A DNA stretch of 64,000 bases from Siphonodentalium dalli (lineage: Eukaryota > Mollusca > Scaphopoda > Gadilida > Siphonodentaliidae). Each line of letters starts with the position of its first letter. Positions within the stretch are counted from its first letter, which is position 1. The DNA is taken from positions 6,882,001 through 6,946,000 of the forward strand of contig CP136062.1 in the NCBI GenBank assembly GCA_032622095.1. Reading direction: 5' to 3'. Of the stretch, positions 49,205 through 60,119 are shown piece after piece. The translations under genes were made by a program, and so were the position numbers. The notes beneath the pieces were generated by a model, which was given only the letters and a program-made list of their open reading frames with translations, made no database searches and had not been told where the DNA came from.

Positions 49205-49352
49205 TGGTTATCATCACCCTGTGTGTTTCCGAGATCCGTATTCAAGTCTCGCTGCCTTCTCTGGTCTGTCTATCGACTCGTCCTACGGACTCGTCGATAG
49301 ACTTCCCAGATAAGGCAGTTCGACTTGAATACGGATCTCAGAAACACACATG
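49205..49352. repeat. Imperfect ~148-bp inverted repeat at the LINE 5' boundary
   Basis: GACTTGAATACGGATCTC and GAAACACACA on the right (from 49323) recur inverted on the left (49218-49250), as does GGCAG. The centre (49270-49300) holds CTATCGAC and GTCGATAG. The right arm encodes the first residues still visible of the LINE frame, and the left arm is an inverted, diverged copy of them. Confidence 0.75.
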
Positions 49353-51438
49353 GTGGTGATAACCTATATGTATCGTCTATTAAAAAAGACAAATATACCG
49401 ACCTTGATAAAATTCTCTGCTGTCCAGTCAGTGAATCAGAGTTGACCGATATTATACCTAAGCTCAACAGGAATAAAGCAGCGGGACATGACTCGATAAC
49501 AAATGAACACATTGTTTATAGCGCACCATACATAGTTTGTAAATTGTGCCATCTTTTCAGTAAGATGTTAGAATTTTCATATGTTCCTAACAATGCCAAG
49601 AAAGGAGTGATGATATCTCTATATAAAGGCGGTAAAAAGTTAAAACAAGCATTTGACAGCTACAGACCAATTACAATCATGCCTGCTTTATATAAACTAT
49701 ATGAAAAAGTGATACTCATGCGCTTGCAATCATACACGCCAACTAATATAGCCATCAACTCGCTCCAACATGGTTTCAGAGCGGAGTAAGCTGTATGGCA
49801 ACTTCGTACTTATTACAGGAGTGCATTTCTTACACTAAAGAGACGCACAGTAAATTATTCGCCTGTTTTCTAGACGTCACAAAAGCGTTTGATTCCGTCT
49901 GGTTAAATGGTCTTTTGTACAAATTGCATAAAAGAGGATTCAATGGTATTATATGGCACACTTTCAAAGCACTCCTGACGGGTATCGAATGTTGCGTACG
50001 GTATAGAAATACTTTCTCAGACTGGTTTGGCATCTTTCAAGGAGCTAGACAAGGCTCTATCCTCTCACCTCTATTTTATATGTTGTATGTTGACGACCTC
50101 ATATACGAGTTGGAAAATTCTTTATGTGGCCTCCACATGCATGATATAAAGTGCACTTCGCCAGTACAGGCGGATGACATGGTACTTCTATCACTTTCAG
50201 AGTCAGGCCTACGTACTTTGTATAATATTTGTCTAGAATATAGCTTGAAATGGAGATACCTTTATAACTCATCCAAGACATTCATCATTGTTTTTAACGA
50301 AACGCAACGTGAATTCATTAAATCACAGAGGTCGTGGAGATTTGGCAACAGTGTAATACACGAAGTCGAATCTGGAACACACTTGGGAATCCCTATTGAG
50401 AAATTCAGCTTTAACTCAAAACTTGCAAACAAAATTTGCACAAAACTCAAAGGCACATATCTATCGCTGACCAATGCAGGATTATACGCAGGCGGTATCA
50501 CCCCATACAGTTGTTTCAGTATCTACAAGTCCATCGTCCTCCCTAAGGCTCTGTATGGTAGTGAACTGCTCTGGAATATATCTAATGTTTCTCATGCATT
50601 CACGGAGAGAGCACATAGATTTTGCCTAAAACATATTCAAGGATTCCCACAACAAACCAGAACTTGCATCGTACAGGGGCTTCTGGGGTGCGGTGGGCTT
50701 GAATCATATATTGATAAAAGGAAATTAAGCTTACTAGCAACATTATGTAGACTAAATACAAATAAGACCGCTAAATCCGTGTTCCTGGTGCGGCCCCATA
50801 GTCATATTCTTGGAATTTCTCACCCACAATCCTTTATGGCAGATATTTCTACAGTTCTAAAGAGGTATAACTTATATGAGTACCTAGAACGCTATACGCT
50901 CGAAAGCACGTTTCCCACCAAATCATACTGGAAGAATATCGTAAAAACTGAGATTAGCACTATAAATGCACTTGAGTGGAGAACGAGTATTGAATCAAAT
51001 AGTGATCTGGCACAATATGGACTTACACAAACCAAACTCAATTCCTCGTTACTGTGGCAAACATGCAGGCTTTATCCAGATGAAAAATTTACATTTCTTA
51101 TGATTGCTAGACTTATCGCTCACACCGCATATAAAGATAACGGGCTTTGTCTACTATGTAATGCGCAATGTCAATGCATTATAGAACATACCATAATAAA
51201 CTGCACTTCCATATCGAATACAAGGAATAATATTTGGTACGATATCATAAACACTTTCGGAATAGATGCTGTTATGTATATGGACGAGTTGACAGGGGCA
51301 AAGCAGTTATCCATATTTCTGGGGAATATACCACCTTCTTTAGTAGAAATGGGAAGTTGTTCATTACCATTTACAGTGCACTTTTTCGCCAAATCAAGTC
51401 TCAAGCTATGGTATTGCTTGGCCTTGTTAAGAAATTGA
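49325..51438 (+). pseudogene. LINE (non-LTR retrotransposon) reverse transcriptase, 5'-truncated and frameshifted
   Basis: The reverse transcriptase of a non-LTR retrotransposon, which would copy element RNA into DNA at a nicked target. The first frame (49325-49789) carries the finger region: NKAAGHDSITNEH, then DSYRPITIMPALYKLYEKV and QHGFR, ending at TAA. The homologous continuation (GVSCMATSYLLQE) is in another frame, and 49795-51438 stays open for 547 codons. There the palm is clear: FLDVTKAFDSVW (Asp27, Asp33), GARQGSILSPL (about 83-93) and QADD (125-128), with Q in place of the usual Y or F. A CX2CX9HX4C cluster (Cys452, 455, His465, Cys470) near the C-terminus is typical of LINE ORF2 ends. 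The apurinic-type endonuclease and ORF1 are absent, so the copy is truncated at its 5' end. Clade uncertain (jockey/CR1/L2-like style). Confidence 0.9.
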
Positions 51439-51570
51439 TTGACAATTACATCTTATTAAACATGAGCGATATATAATAAATATAGCTTCCAAGTGACTGT
51501 GATCGACAAGGCATATTTAAATACTTTTAAATATGTTTATATGTTAAAGAGTGTAGATGCGTACAGAAAC
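51439..51570. other. Likely LINE 3' flank, no clear tail
   Basis: No poly-A or microsatellite tail directly follows the stop. ATATATAATAAATATAG at 51469-51485 might be the remains of one. Confidence 0.3.
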
Positions 51571-51690
51571 TCGAGAGTGAGTGCGAGAGAGAGAGAGAGA
51601 GGGGGCAAAAGAAAGAGGGAGATATATCACAGAGATAGAGATAGAGAGAGAGATATATCGAATGAGAAGGGAGAAACTGAGAGAGAGGGT
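51571..51690. repeat. Purine-rich (GA)n stretch
   Basis: About 120 bp almost entirely of G and A on the plus strand, mostly GAGAGA and GATAGAGA words. It opens spurious frames on both strands. Confidence 0.9.
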
Positions 51691-51906
51691 GCATATGTTG
51701 GTATGGGTGGACTTGTGTACGTGTGCCTAAATGCATAATACACGAATGAGTAACGACTGTATGTTATTCCATTCCTTGTGATGTAACTTTGTTTTGTATA
51801 AACTTGTACTTGTATATATGTTGACATATTTGTGTCCATGTTTCTGTGTGTATATGTTCTGTATTCAATAACTCTTCACATATGGAGGACAATTAAAGAT
51901 ATATAT

Positions 51907-52700
51907 AATTGTGTGTTTTTTTCTGTTTGCAATTAAAGCACGATATGAATAAATGGTGTTATCACGGACACAAATCCGCTATAAGGTGCAATGTTCCTAT
52001 TGGACCTTTTTATATCACTAATAAATACCGTGGGACAAATAGATAAACCTTATTATGAAGTTGGTATGTGCTGCAGACAATTGCACATACGATGTGCACA
52101 AGTTACAAATAACTATTTCTTTTCGGTAATACATTCCTCAGACTTCAGAAGAATACACTTATGTTGCGTAACAATCTGTAACATATGTCAATTTCGTTTT
52201 GCACAACTACAACGTGTTAGTTTCACATTTTAGCGTTCTGGAAATTAACACGTGTGCCTGCGTCTTTACGCTCATTTGAACGAAACCGAACATTTCGCTG
52301 CATGGCTACTCAACTTCGAAATTGCTTTACTCCTCTTTCCGTGAACCGATTCCCACCATGCGACCAGCAAACTGCGCAAATGATGGGTGTGTTAATTAAT
52401 CCAGAATATGAATGTTTTGTTTTCTGAAAAGCGAGAATTCCAACAAAAAATTAACTCTTCGAACTGGATTAAAAATGTATACGCACGCACTTAGGCCTGC
52501 TATTAAGGAGGTTCGTGTGTACTCCTTTGTCAGATAACAAAACAGTTATCACCCTTGTTTTCGTGGGACACGGGGATTTGTCGCCGCTCTCGACCTGGAA
52601 TGTCAACATCGGGCCTAGCGGCCCTCGGGTGACATTCCAGGTCTCGAGCGGGCGACAAATCCCCCTGTCTCACTCAATCGCGGGCGATAACTGTATATTA
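51907..52700 (+). repeat. ~800-bp dispersed repeat with terminal foldback, copy 2
   Basis: The paralogue of 35716-36557, in the same orientation. The word order is the same, including CCTATTGGACCTTTTTATAT and CGAAACCGAACATTTCGCTG. Copy 2 lacks parts of the middle (for example around 52095-52130) but keeps a complete terminal hairpin loop. Confidence 0.8.
52545..52691. repeat. Foldback at the end of the dispersed repeat, copy 2 (complete loop)
   Basis: Left arm 52545-52606 pairs with 52630-52691 (for example CGACCTGGAATGTCA with TGACATTCCAGGTC), with a loop that itself holds GGGCC-TAGC-GGCCC. The retained loop shows what copy 1 has lost. Confidence 0.85.
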
Positions 52701-53280
52701 ATAACTGGGCGATAACATGGCGAATGGCGACAATGTCTCATATCCACACGTTTCAATGAAGATTGATGAACATGGGATAAATCGGTAAATCATTAAATTG
52801 TAATATGTGATCACCGTCTCTTTGTTGACATCGAAGCTCTTGTGAATTACCGTACTCTGGTGCGTACAGTATATTATCTCGTGTAGATGTACATATATGT
52901 GCTTCAAAACTATCAGCACATTGTCCACTGGATTAAATGGTCAGTTAAAACAAACTGGCAATACTGTCAACATTCTAATAGTAATAGTTGTTATTATCAC
53001 GTGTGGTTGACATCGAAGCTCCTGTACATTACTCTGGCACGTGTACCTGTATCCTATTGTATAAATGTATCTGTGTTTTGATAGTCACAGCACTGTCAAT
53101 TTCAACATGAACACTGGGACGAATGAAGTCATAGCCGACAGCTCGAAGTGGCAGCTCGAAGACAACCCAGTGTTCACAGTTTAGTGGAAAATATCAATGA
53201 TTAAGCCGGTTTTAGTAGATTTAGAACTTGTCCGAAGTCAGACAGTTTTAACATTAGTCCACAACTGTATTAGTCCATGA
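52701..53280. other. No gene; short duplicated phrases
   Basis: TTGACATCGAAGCTC followed by a TTAC-TCTGG phrase occurs near 52825 and 53008 (about 180 bp apart). An 11-bp stem TGAACACTGGG/CCCAGTGTTCA encloses an AGCTCGAAG doublet near 53107-53177. Confidence 0.5.
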
Positions 53281-53625
53281 GTCAGGCTCCCCAAAAATGG
53301 AAAGTGGTACCAATTTGGTGGGCAAATTATACCAAAAGTTTTCTGAAAGCTCATAGTCTGAATTTTATGTTAATGCTGGGGCACACTGGGGCAGAGTAGC
53401 TTAGTGTGGAAAATGTGTGTTTCCATGGCAACGGAGTGTGTTTTTGGCCGTCATAAAGCATATGCCTACAATGGTCTATACCAAGAAAGTTCAATGCAGT
53501 AACTCTATCCTGGCATTGATATATGGTGCTATCCTTGGTGGGCTTTCATTTGGCACTGGATATTTCACCACTATATGTCAAGGACATATAAAATGGTCAA
53601 GGGCATTGATCAAAATATTAGCTTC
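53281..53625 (+). repeat. ~340-bp inverted-pair repeat, left copy
   Basis: Words TTTGGTGGGCAAATT, GGGGCAGAGTAGCTTAGTGT, GTTTCCATGGCAACGGAG, GTGTTTTTGGCC, GCAGTAACTCTATC and ATTTCACCACTATATGTCAA recur on the opposite strand at 59137-59475. The 80-codon frame over it is not kept in the other copy. Confidence 0.85.
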
Positions 53626-54960
53626 GTTCATATCGTGTCATACATTCTCTACGCACTGAGTATATTTATCAGTTTTGAATACGTTATCTTTATTCGTAAA
53701 TAATATAGATCATATAGGCTACACGGAGAACTGTGCTATGGTTGCAACAGTCGATACAGTCATGATATAAATACTTCTAAACTTTGTGGCCATTTTCAAA
53801 AATGGGTCAAAATCAGTTATTTCTCAAGATATCGTGCTTTTGTGTATATTATAGAGGTATATACTTATCTGGTGTCCTTTAGGGGTTGAATTGTGAATTT
53901 ATTGGCTAAAGCACGAAACTTATAGAAATATATACTTAGGTGGGGGTTGTGTCAAATGTCGTTATAAAACCAGGTTTCCGTGACAACGACACCACATATT
54001 TGAAGAAAAATAATAACAATGCCGCATTTGAACCTTGTGTATTTTTTGTTTTATGGCACATTTTAGTGACATTTTAATCTACATTTTAAGTACTACCTTG
54101 TTGTGATAATTGTGACAGTACATAAGCGACGATGCATTACCATCAAGACCAACAATAACTGCAATTTTGTGACTTTAGTAACTCAATCATGAAACTTCAC
54201 ATATATGTGTTGCGTATTTATAATCGACATTTTTTGGGGGGAAGCCCAGTGACAGGTCTGACACATATCTGGTTTCCATGGCAACGGCATCAAATATTAT
54301 CAATGAAAATCCAACTGCTGGAAACCTGAGCTTATATAATTTTGTTTGAAGAAATGATGTGAACTCATATTGCCATTAAGGATCCATCAATGGACTGGGC
54401 TGTATGCCTTATATGGTCAAGGTCAATTGCCAGAGTCAATGTCATTGGAAACAGGTAATATTTGGTCTATTTTTTATAATTTGGCTCATATTCCACTACC
54501 TCTAGTGGGTTAGTCACAAAAACAATCCCCATCACCATGCATACCTTTGTGGCAATACATGACTCATGATACATTACCCTTGAGATACAATCAGAACAAA
54601 ATAAACACGATTTGTGACATTAACTGCACTTATCTGTTTCTTGGTTATAGTGGAAACTTTTTAGAGGGGGGCGTGCCTAGATGAGGTGTCATACATCCAG
54701 ATAAAATATAGTTCCCATGACAATTACATTAACTATTTGGGGAACAGTTGAAAAAGCAAAAGCTTACACTGGGCAATCTGACGAGCCTTGTATTATACAG
54801 ATAGAAAAGTCACGACCTGAGCTATCTTAGGCAGTGGAAAGTCCACACGGACCTACATTGAAACCTAGTTAATTGGTAACCCATTGAACCAGATACGCCA
54901 AAATATTAGTGTAACTCCTATTCTACATCAACCAGTTACACTAATATATTAGAGTAGATA
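53626..54960 (+). repeat. Diverged relatives of the 53.3-kb repeat
   Basis: The region contains several weak copies of a module with a GTTTCCxTGxCAACG phrase near 53974, 54272 and 54711, each followed by an ACATATTTG/AAATATT phrase. Divergence is high and unit edges are unclear. A 14-bp perfect stem (ATATTAGTGTAACT with its inverse) lies at 54903-54947. Confidence 0.45.
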
Positions 54961-55183
54961 ATATTAGGCTAGAGACAAGTGTTTTAGTAATCTTTGTTTT
55001 CGTATCCCAAATACCGCGCTCAGGATGATTTGTTCAATGAAAGCGCTGCTAATTGGCACATTAGCTATAGCAACACCACGTATTGCATACAATTAAAATA
55101 AAACCGCATTTATGCGGTTAATTCACCATTACTACCACGTGACAGCCATGTGACTGATATAGGAAGTAAAGAGTCGCTATACA
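54961..55183. other. Short spacer, nothing assignable
   Basis: No gene or repeat seen. Confidence 0.3.
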
Positions 55184-55265
55184 CTTCTCTTTCTCTCTCT
55201 CTCTCTCTCGCTCTCTCTCTCACACACACGCACCTACTCGCACGCACACCCATGCACCCACACAC
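55184..55265. repeat. (CT)n then (CA)n compound microsatellite
   Basis: CT dinucleotides from 55184 to 55220 pass into CA/CG-rich dinucleotides to 55265. This explains the start of the 154-codon frame at 55150-55614. Confidence 0.9.
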
Positions 55266-55474
55266 ATGTCATATACAAAGAATATATAAGACTATTGTAG
55301 TGTCACTGTTTATGTTAGAAAATGTATTCATATGCATGTTCATCAGAAAATATTTTATGTTCATAAGTCCAATTAATGCCGATTGCAGTTATAAAATCAC
55401 CCTGCAAGATAATTATACAAATTATTTTGTTATTAGAGAAAATGTAGCCATACTACTATGTAGATTAAATGCTT

Positions 55475-55622
55475 CCGACCCGGGCGTGCATATGTGTCGG
55501 TATGAGCCTGATACAGACCCTGGCGCATGCATACGGATCCTGACTTTTATACGGACCACCGAATGTTACGGACCTGGCGTATACGGACCTCGGCTTATAC
55601 GGACCCCATACTGATATGGACC
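55475..55622. repeat. Degenerate ATACGGACC minisatellite
   Basis: Words of the form (T)ATACGGACC, TTACGGACC and ATATGGACC occur about every 12-20 bp from 55534 to 55622, preceded by more diverged CCGACCCGGGCG and ACAGACCCTGGCG versions. The translated frame is a repeat artefact. Confidence 0.65.
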
Positions 55623-57669
55623 TCAATTAAAATGTGCAATTTTATTTATATTTTACTTTATTTGAATATATTACCATGACATTTTAGGCCTGTGCTTGAA
55701 GCGATACAATATAATGACAATGCTGGTTTGATCTAATATCTGAATATGTTCGAATATTTGTCTCTTTGCATGTCCACTATATATATAAAATAATGAGGCC
55801 ATCTATAGGACTAATAGAGGTAATATTTACCAGGAATGTAACAGAGTGGTTTATAGAACTAGCAAAGGTGTCTCTATATTGATGGCTCGGATGGGGTTCG
55901 GGGCTCGATCTTTACAAAAATTAATAAAATAATTATTTGACGTCGGTTACCACAAAACATGTATATGCACGCCGTGCTGTGCACATGTCATTTCTAAAAA
56001 ATCACTGAATGCATTGAATTCAACAAAAGCAGACAACAACGTTAAATAATTGAGCAATAATTTGAGTTCATTTCATTTCAGTTTCACCATGGTAAATTAT
56101 AAACTAATTTTACGGTCGGAATAGAATATGTAAAAAGTGTGCAATATGTCGATTTCGGGGTTGAGTGGGTCACAGTGAATCACTCTCCAAAACATTATCG
56201 TCACTGTGTTCAACAACTAAAGATGTATTTACCGACTGTGTTCGCTGCAATCAAGTTGATACGAACTGTCAGTGTAAACATTATATCTTTAATTATCATC
56301 CTTTGATGAAATTATATTAATATATTCGTATAACAGCTGGTGGCGTCATCCCTGACCGCCATGCTTTCACTCACATAACAATGCATGGCTAATACAAGTA
56401 CTGACTCTTGTTCTATATGCTTATAATATACACTGTTGTATCTACAGATAAGACATGAGATAAAATTAAATAATTGAGAAATAGTTAGGGCTATACTTTT
56501 TTTCATCTCCGACAACTGAAATCAAAATATTAAAATCGTTAGAACAGTGTTCTATCTCCACGCTCTAATGTCCCCAAAACACCTTTCTTGCGATTTTACT
56601 CGAAATTTTGTGTACTCATTGCATAGATTAGTCATCATATAAACCTCAACAGAGATTTCTCCAGCTTTTAACGAGCGCAAATTCAGAGATCACGATATTT
56701 TGAAATGAACAAAACATTCAATCGCCATTTTGTCGGAAAACAAAAAACAACGGAGTTTGCACATTGTGATTATCGAATGACGATATGGGGAAGGGTCTAT
56801 CGCATATCGCGTTGATTTTTATTTATGCGTGCATGCGCAGAGCAGCGCAATGGTAAATAAACGGTTTATAGCGTACTTATGCACGACATACCGACTAATA
56901 TATATTTAAATGGCACACCAGAGCTGGCCAGGTGTGTATATGGAATTGTTGCCCGCTCTTATCGGGTATGAATATATGTGCATGCGCATTACAGCGATAT
57001 GGCTGAGTGAGCACGAATTGAATGGAAGAGGGGCACTTTTCAAAAGTTGCAAAAACACAGTTATAGTGATCACATTTATTCGGCTGTACATTGGTCACCC
57101 ACTTCTCGCACGGGCTTGGAACATCCTTATCTGTTGATACCTCAGTGGCTTATGGTGGGAAACATGGTTCACTGAAAAATGGCTTCAAAGAGACAAATTT
57201 CAATAATGCTGTGTTGCTCACGGCATGACACTTAACGGTGTCATTCAAAATGTATGTCATTATACCGAATGGCCTGGGCATGCAGTGGGCACATCGTGTC
57301 CCGAAGATGACAAACATGTTATCGTGGACTCACAGTGTCACTTTTGGAACACATTTACAGCCAGTAACAACTTGTTTGAACACTGGAGCGTCCTGCTCTA
57401 CGCCAGTGTTTTGCAACTTTTGAAAAGCACCCCCTCCCTTCCATTCAATTCGTGCTCAGTCGGCCATAACATAACTCACAGGGCGGTGCCTCACACATGT
57501 TGTATATCAGATACCAATAAACATTTGCATAAAGTTCTGTCAAAATCCATCCAATATATCATAAAAATGTTACCGATTATATTAGTGGGGACTTTCTTTT
57601 TTTGAGGTGTTTATATAGGACATATATAGTTGCATGTTCCACACGTTTTTTAAATAGAAACATTTTCTT
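55623..57669. other. No gene seen
   Basis: Short frames only. The 126-codon frame at 57225-57605 has no domain feature. Part of it (GAAAAGCACCCCCTCCCTTC, CAATTCGTGCTCAGTCGGCC) is an inverted relative of 57006-57052 (GAGCACGAATTGAATGGAAG, GGGGCACTTTTCAAAAGTTG). So this region holds an inverted repeat of ~50 bp about 400 bp apart rather than a gene. Confidence 0.5.
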
Positions 57670-58215
57670 GCCAATTCCGGGTAGTTTCCTAGGGAGAGTT
57701 CAGGTGGCAAAGTCTCCCGATCTTAGAATGATCAGTGATCCATGCATAACATGCCTGAATATAGTTTCAGACCTGTGCCTCCTTCGAACATAACCAACAA
57801 CATGCGATAGCGACTAGACTAAATTAAGGCAAAAATAAATCTGAATGGTTAGTGCAATGATGTCATTCGATCATTTGTGGTATTTGCTTAGCAACTGTTG
57901 CTATACCCTTAAATAAGACATCTGGTTCACTCTTCAGATCGGGTATATCTCAAATTCCACATCAGGGTATACCTACATCGAAAACGCAATCACTGTCGTA
58001 TAATTTCGACGCTATAATAAGCTATAATTGCATTTCCCAGTCATTTTCGGGTAGTTGCCTAGCAACCGTTACAAACAGTACCGCGTGGCAAAGTCTCCCG
58101 ATATTTTACGGATCAGTGATCCATGGGGGACAAACCTGTAAAGTTTCAGATCTGTGTCACAATTTAAACATAACCATCATGCGACATGACACTGTCTACT
58201 TTAAGGAAAAATACT
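57670..58215 (+). repeat. ~370-bp diverged direct repeat, two units
   Basis: CGGGTAGTTTCCTAG, GGCAAAGTCTCCCGATxTTA, GATCAGTGATCCATG, GTTTCAGACCTGTG and AACATAACCA recur between 57678-57840 and 58048-58215. A weaker third relative may lie at 58790-58900 (CAGCCGTTGCTAAGCAG, AATGATCAGTAAGGTCC). Confidence 0.75.
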
Positions 58216-59136
58216 ACGGTGAGCCCAGGGTCAGGGTGTCGATCGCTGTGGAGCTTCAGGGTTCAAAGGGTTAAAACACATGAAGGAATCTATGCTACAC
58301 GAGATCATATCAAGCATATTTTATAACAATACAAATGTCATATAATTTTATAAGGGAAATTTTTCGAGGAGGGTTCTCCGCAAGTATGACAAATTATTGG
58401 AAATGAATAATTGGCATAGACAAAACAGCCATAAAAATAAGACACCTCACTGCTGACCCACTAATATCAGTTATATAGCAGAGCTGTCATATAATCACTG
58501 GCTTTGTTTATGCTGAACCTTGGCATCTCTATTAAACCTATAACATTTATAATGACCTCAGACCATCCATATAGCGATACACTCAACTGTGCAAAGCAGC
58601 AAAGATTTTCTAGTCCACTGTTACTAGCATGTCATGTGTATTCTTGGACATTATGATAAGAAACAAGGTCACAGGTGTTTGCAATTCATCCAATGTCACA
58701 CATAGACCTGAAAAATGCAATTCACAACAACTGAATTTGAATGAAATACTGTAATACATTCTTATATGAGCATGTTTATACTTTAGGGTAGATGCTCAGC
58801 AGCCGTTGCTAAGCAGGGCCAAACCTCGATGGGATCTGTTCTGAAAATGATCAGTAAGGTCCAAGGAACATATGTTGGAAGTTTCATGTTTTTATTTGTC
58901 CAATTCTTACATTTCCATGCACCAAGCCCCTGGACTACACAGAAGCATGATATATAACCGATTTTCACAAATTTTGGAAAATGGTCACCAAGTTTAAAGG
59001 CCTATATATCATGACTGACCTGTCTGTTTCAACAATAACGGCGTTCTCCATATACGCTACAGATTATTTATGAGCAAAGATAACGTATAAAATCAGTGGG
59101 TAGAAAATGTAAGACCCGATATGAAAAAAGCAAATA
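58216..59136. other. No gene seen
   Basis: Nothing beyond the weak repeat relative near 58790-58900. Confidence 0.35.
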
Positions 59137-59475
59137 TTTTGCTGAATGACCTTGACCTTTTTGTATGACCTTGACCTCTAGTGGTGAAATCCCCCGTGTC
59201 ATACGATAGCACACCAAGGGTATCACCCCATATCAATGCAAAGATAGAGTTACTGCATTAAACTTTCTAGTAGTAGACCATTATAGGCATATTTTTGTAT
59301 ACTGGCCAAAAACACCCTCCGTTGCCATGGAAACACAAATTTTGCACACTAAGCTACACTGCCACAACGGGCCCCAGCACTCAGATAAACTTCAGATAAT
59401 AAGCTTTGAGAAAAATGTTGATAGAATTTGCCCACCAAAATAGTAGCATTCTGGGTCCTGGTTCACGGACTATAT
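59137..59475 (-). repeat. ~340-bp inverted-pair repeat, right copy
   Basis: The reverse complement of 53281-53625: GGCCAAAAACACCCTCCGTT, GCCATGGAAACAC, CACTAAGCTACACTGCC and ATTTGCCCACCAAAA. It also carries two direct TGACCTTGACCT words at 59147-59172. Confidence 0.85.
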
Positions 59476-60119
59476 AGTTTACATATTCCCCAAACAACAA
59501 TCGTGTTTTCAGCACGGCAATGAGAGAGAAAGAAATTCGTGAGTGATAAAGTCAGCCCATGATAATAAGTTAATAACGTAATTTAATTACAGACGCAAGA
59601 CAAGACGGGTCTGTGCATTTCACAGAATGTTCAATCATTGCACTGGATACAAACAATTCATAATACATATTAAATATCAACAGAGTCAGATTCAGTCATA
59701 CTGTATGGAGTCACTGCCGTATATTATTTTGTCGCCGATAAATATATTGTTGAATTTTTACACGCATTTTTTTACTTTTAACATTTTCACAAGGCGCGGA
59801 AAACAACGGTAATTCACCGTACGACCGGTATGGGATATTCGGATTATGACGGTCCGACACCGTCAAACCGACATTATTTCCTAAGCGTGTGCACAAGAGA
59901 ATGTGTCGAACCTGTTTCAGGGTTAGTTGACAATTTATCTCATTTACACTCGATATCGTGGCCAGCATTCATGGGAAGATTGTCGGGCAGATTGAAAATT
60001 AAAATATGAGCCAGACAGTAGCGAAGATGGCGAAATATGTTGTCGAAGAGATTCATGTAGACTAGATAGGTTTCCAAACTTGTTATTTTATATTTTTAAA
60101 AGCCGATATAATTAGTATA
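59476..60119. other. No gene seen
   Basis: Unassigned AT-rich DNA leading into the 61-bp array. Confidence 0.35.

Noticed and set aside
51527-51839. Minus-strand Leu/Ser-rich frames near the LINE end
   Set aside because: They are translations of a GA/CT dinucleotide-rich stretch.
55150-55614. 154-codon frame as a gene
   Set aside because: It starts in a CT/CA microsatellite and ends in the ATACGGACC minisatellite, with no domain between.
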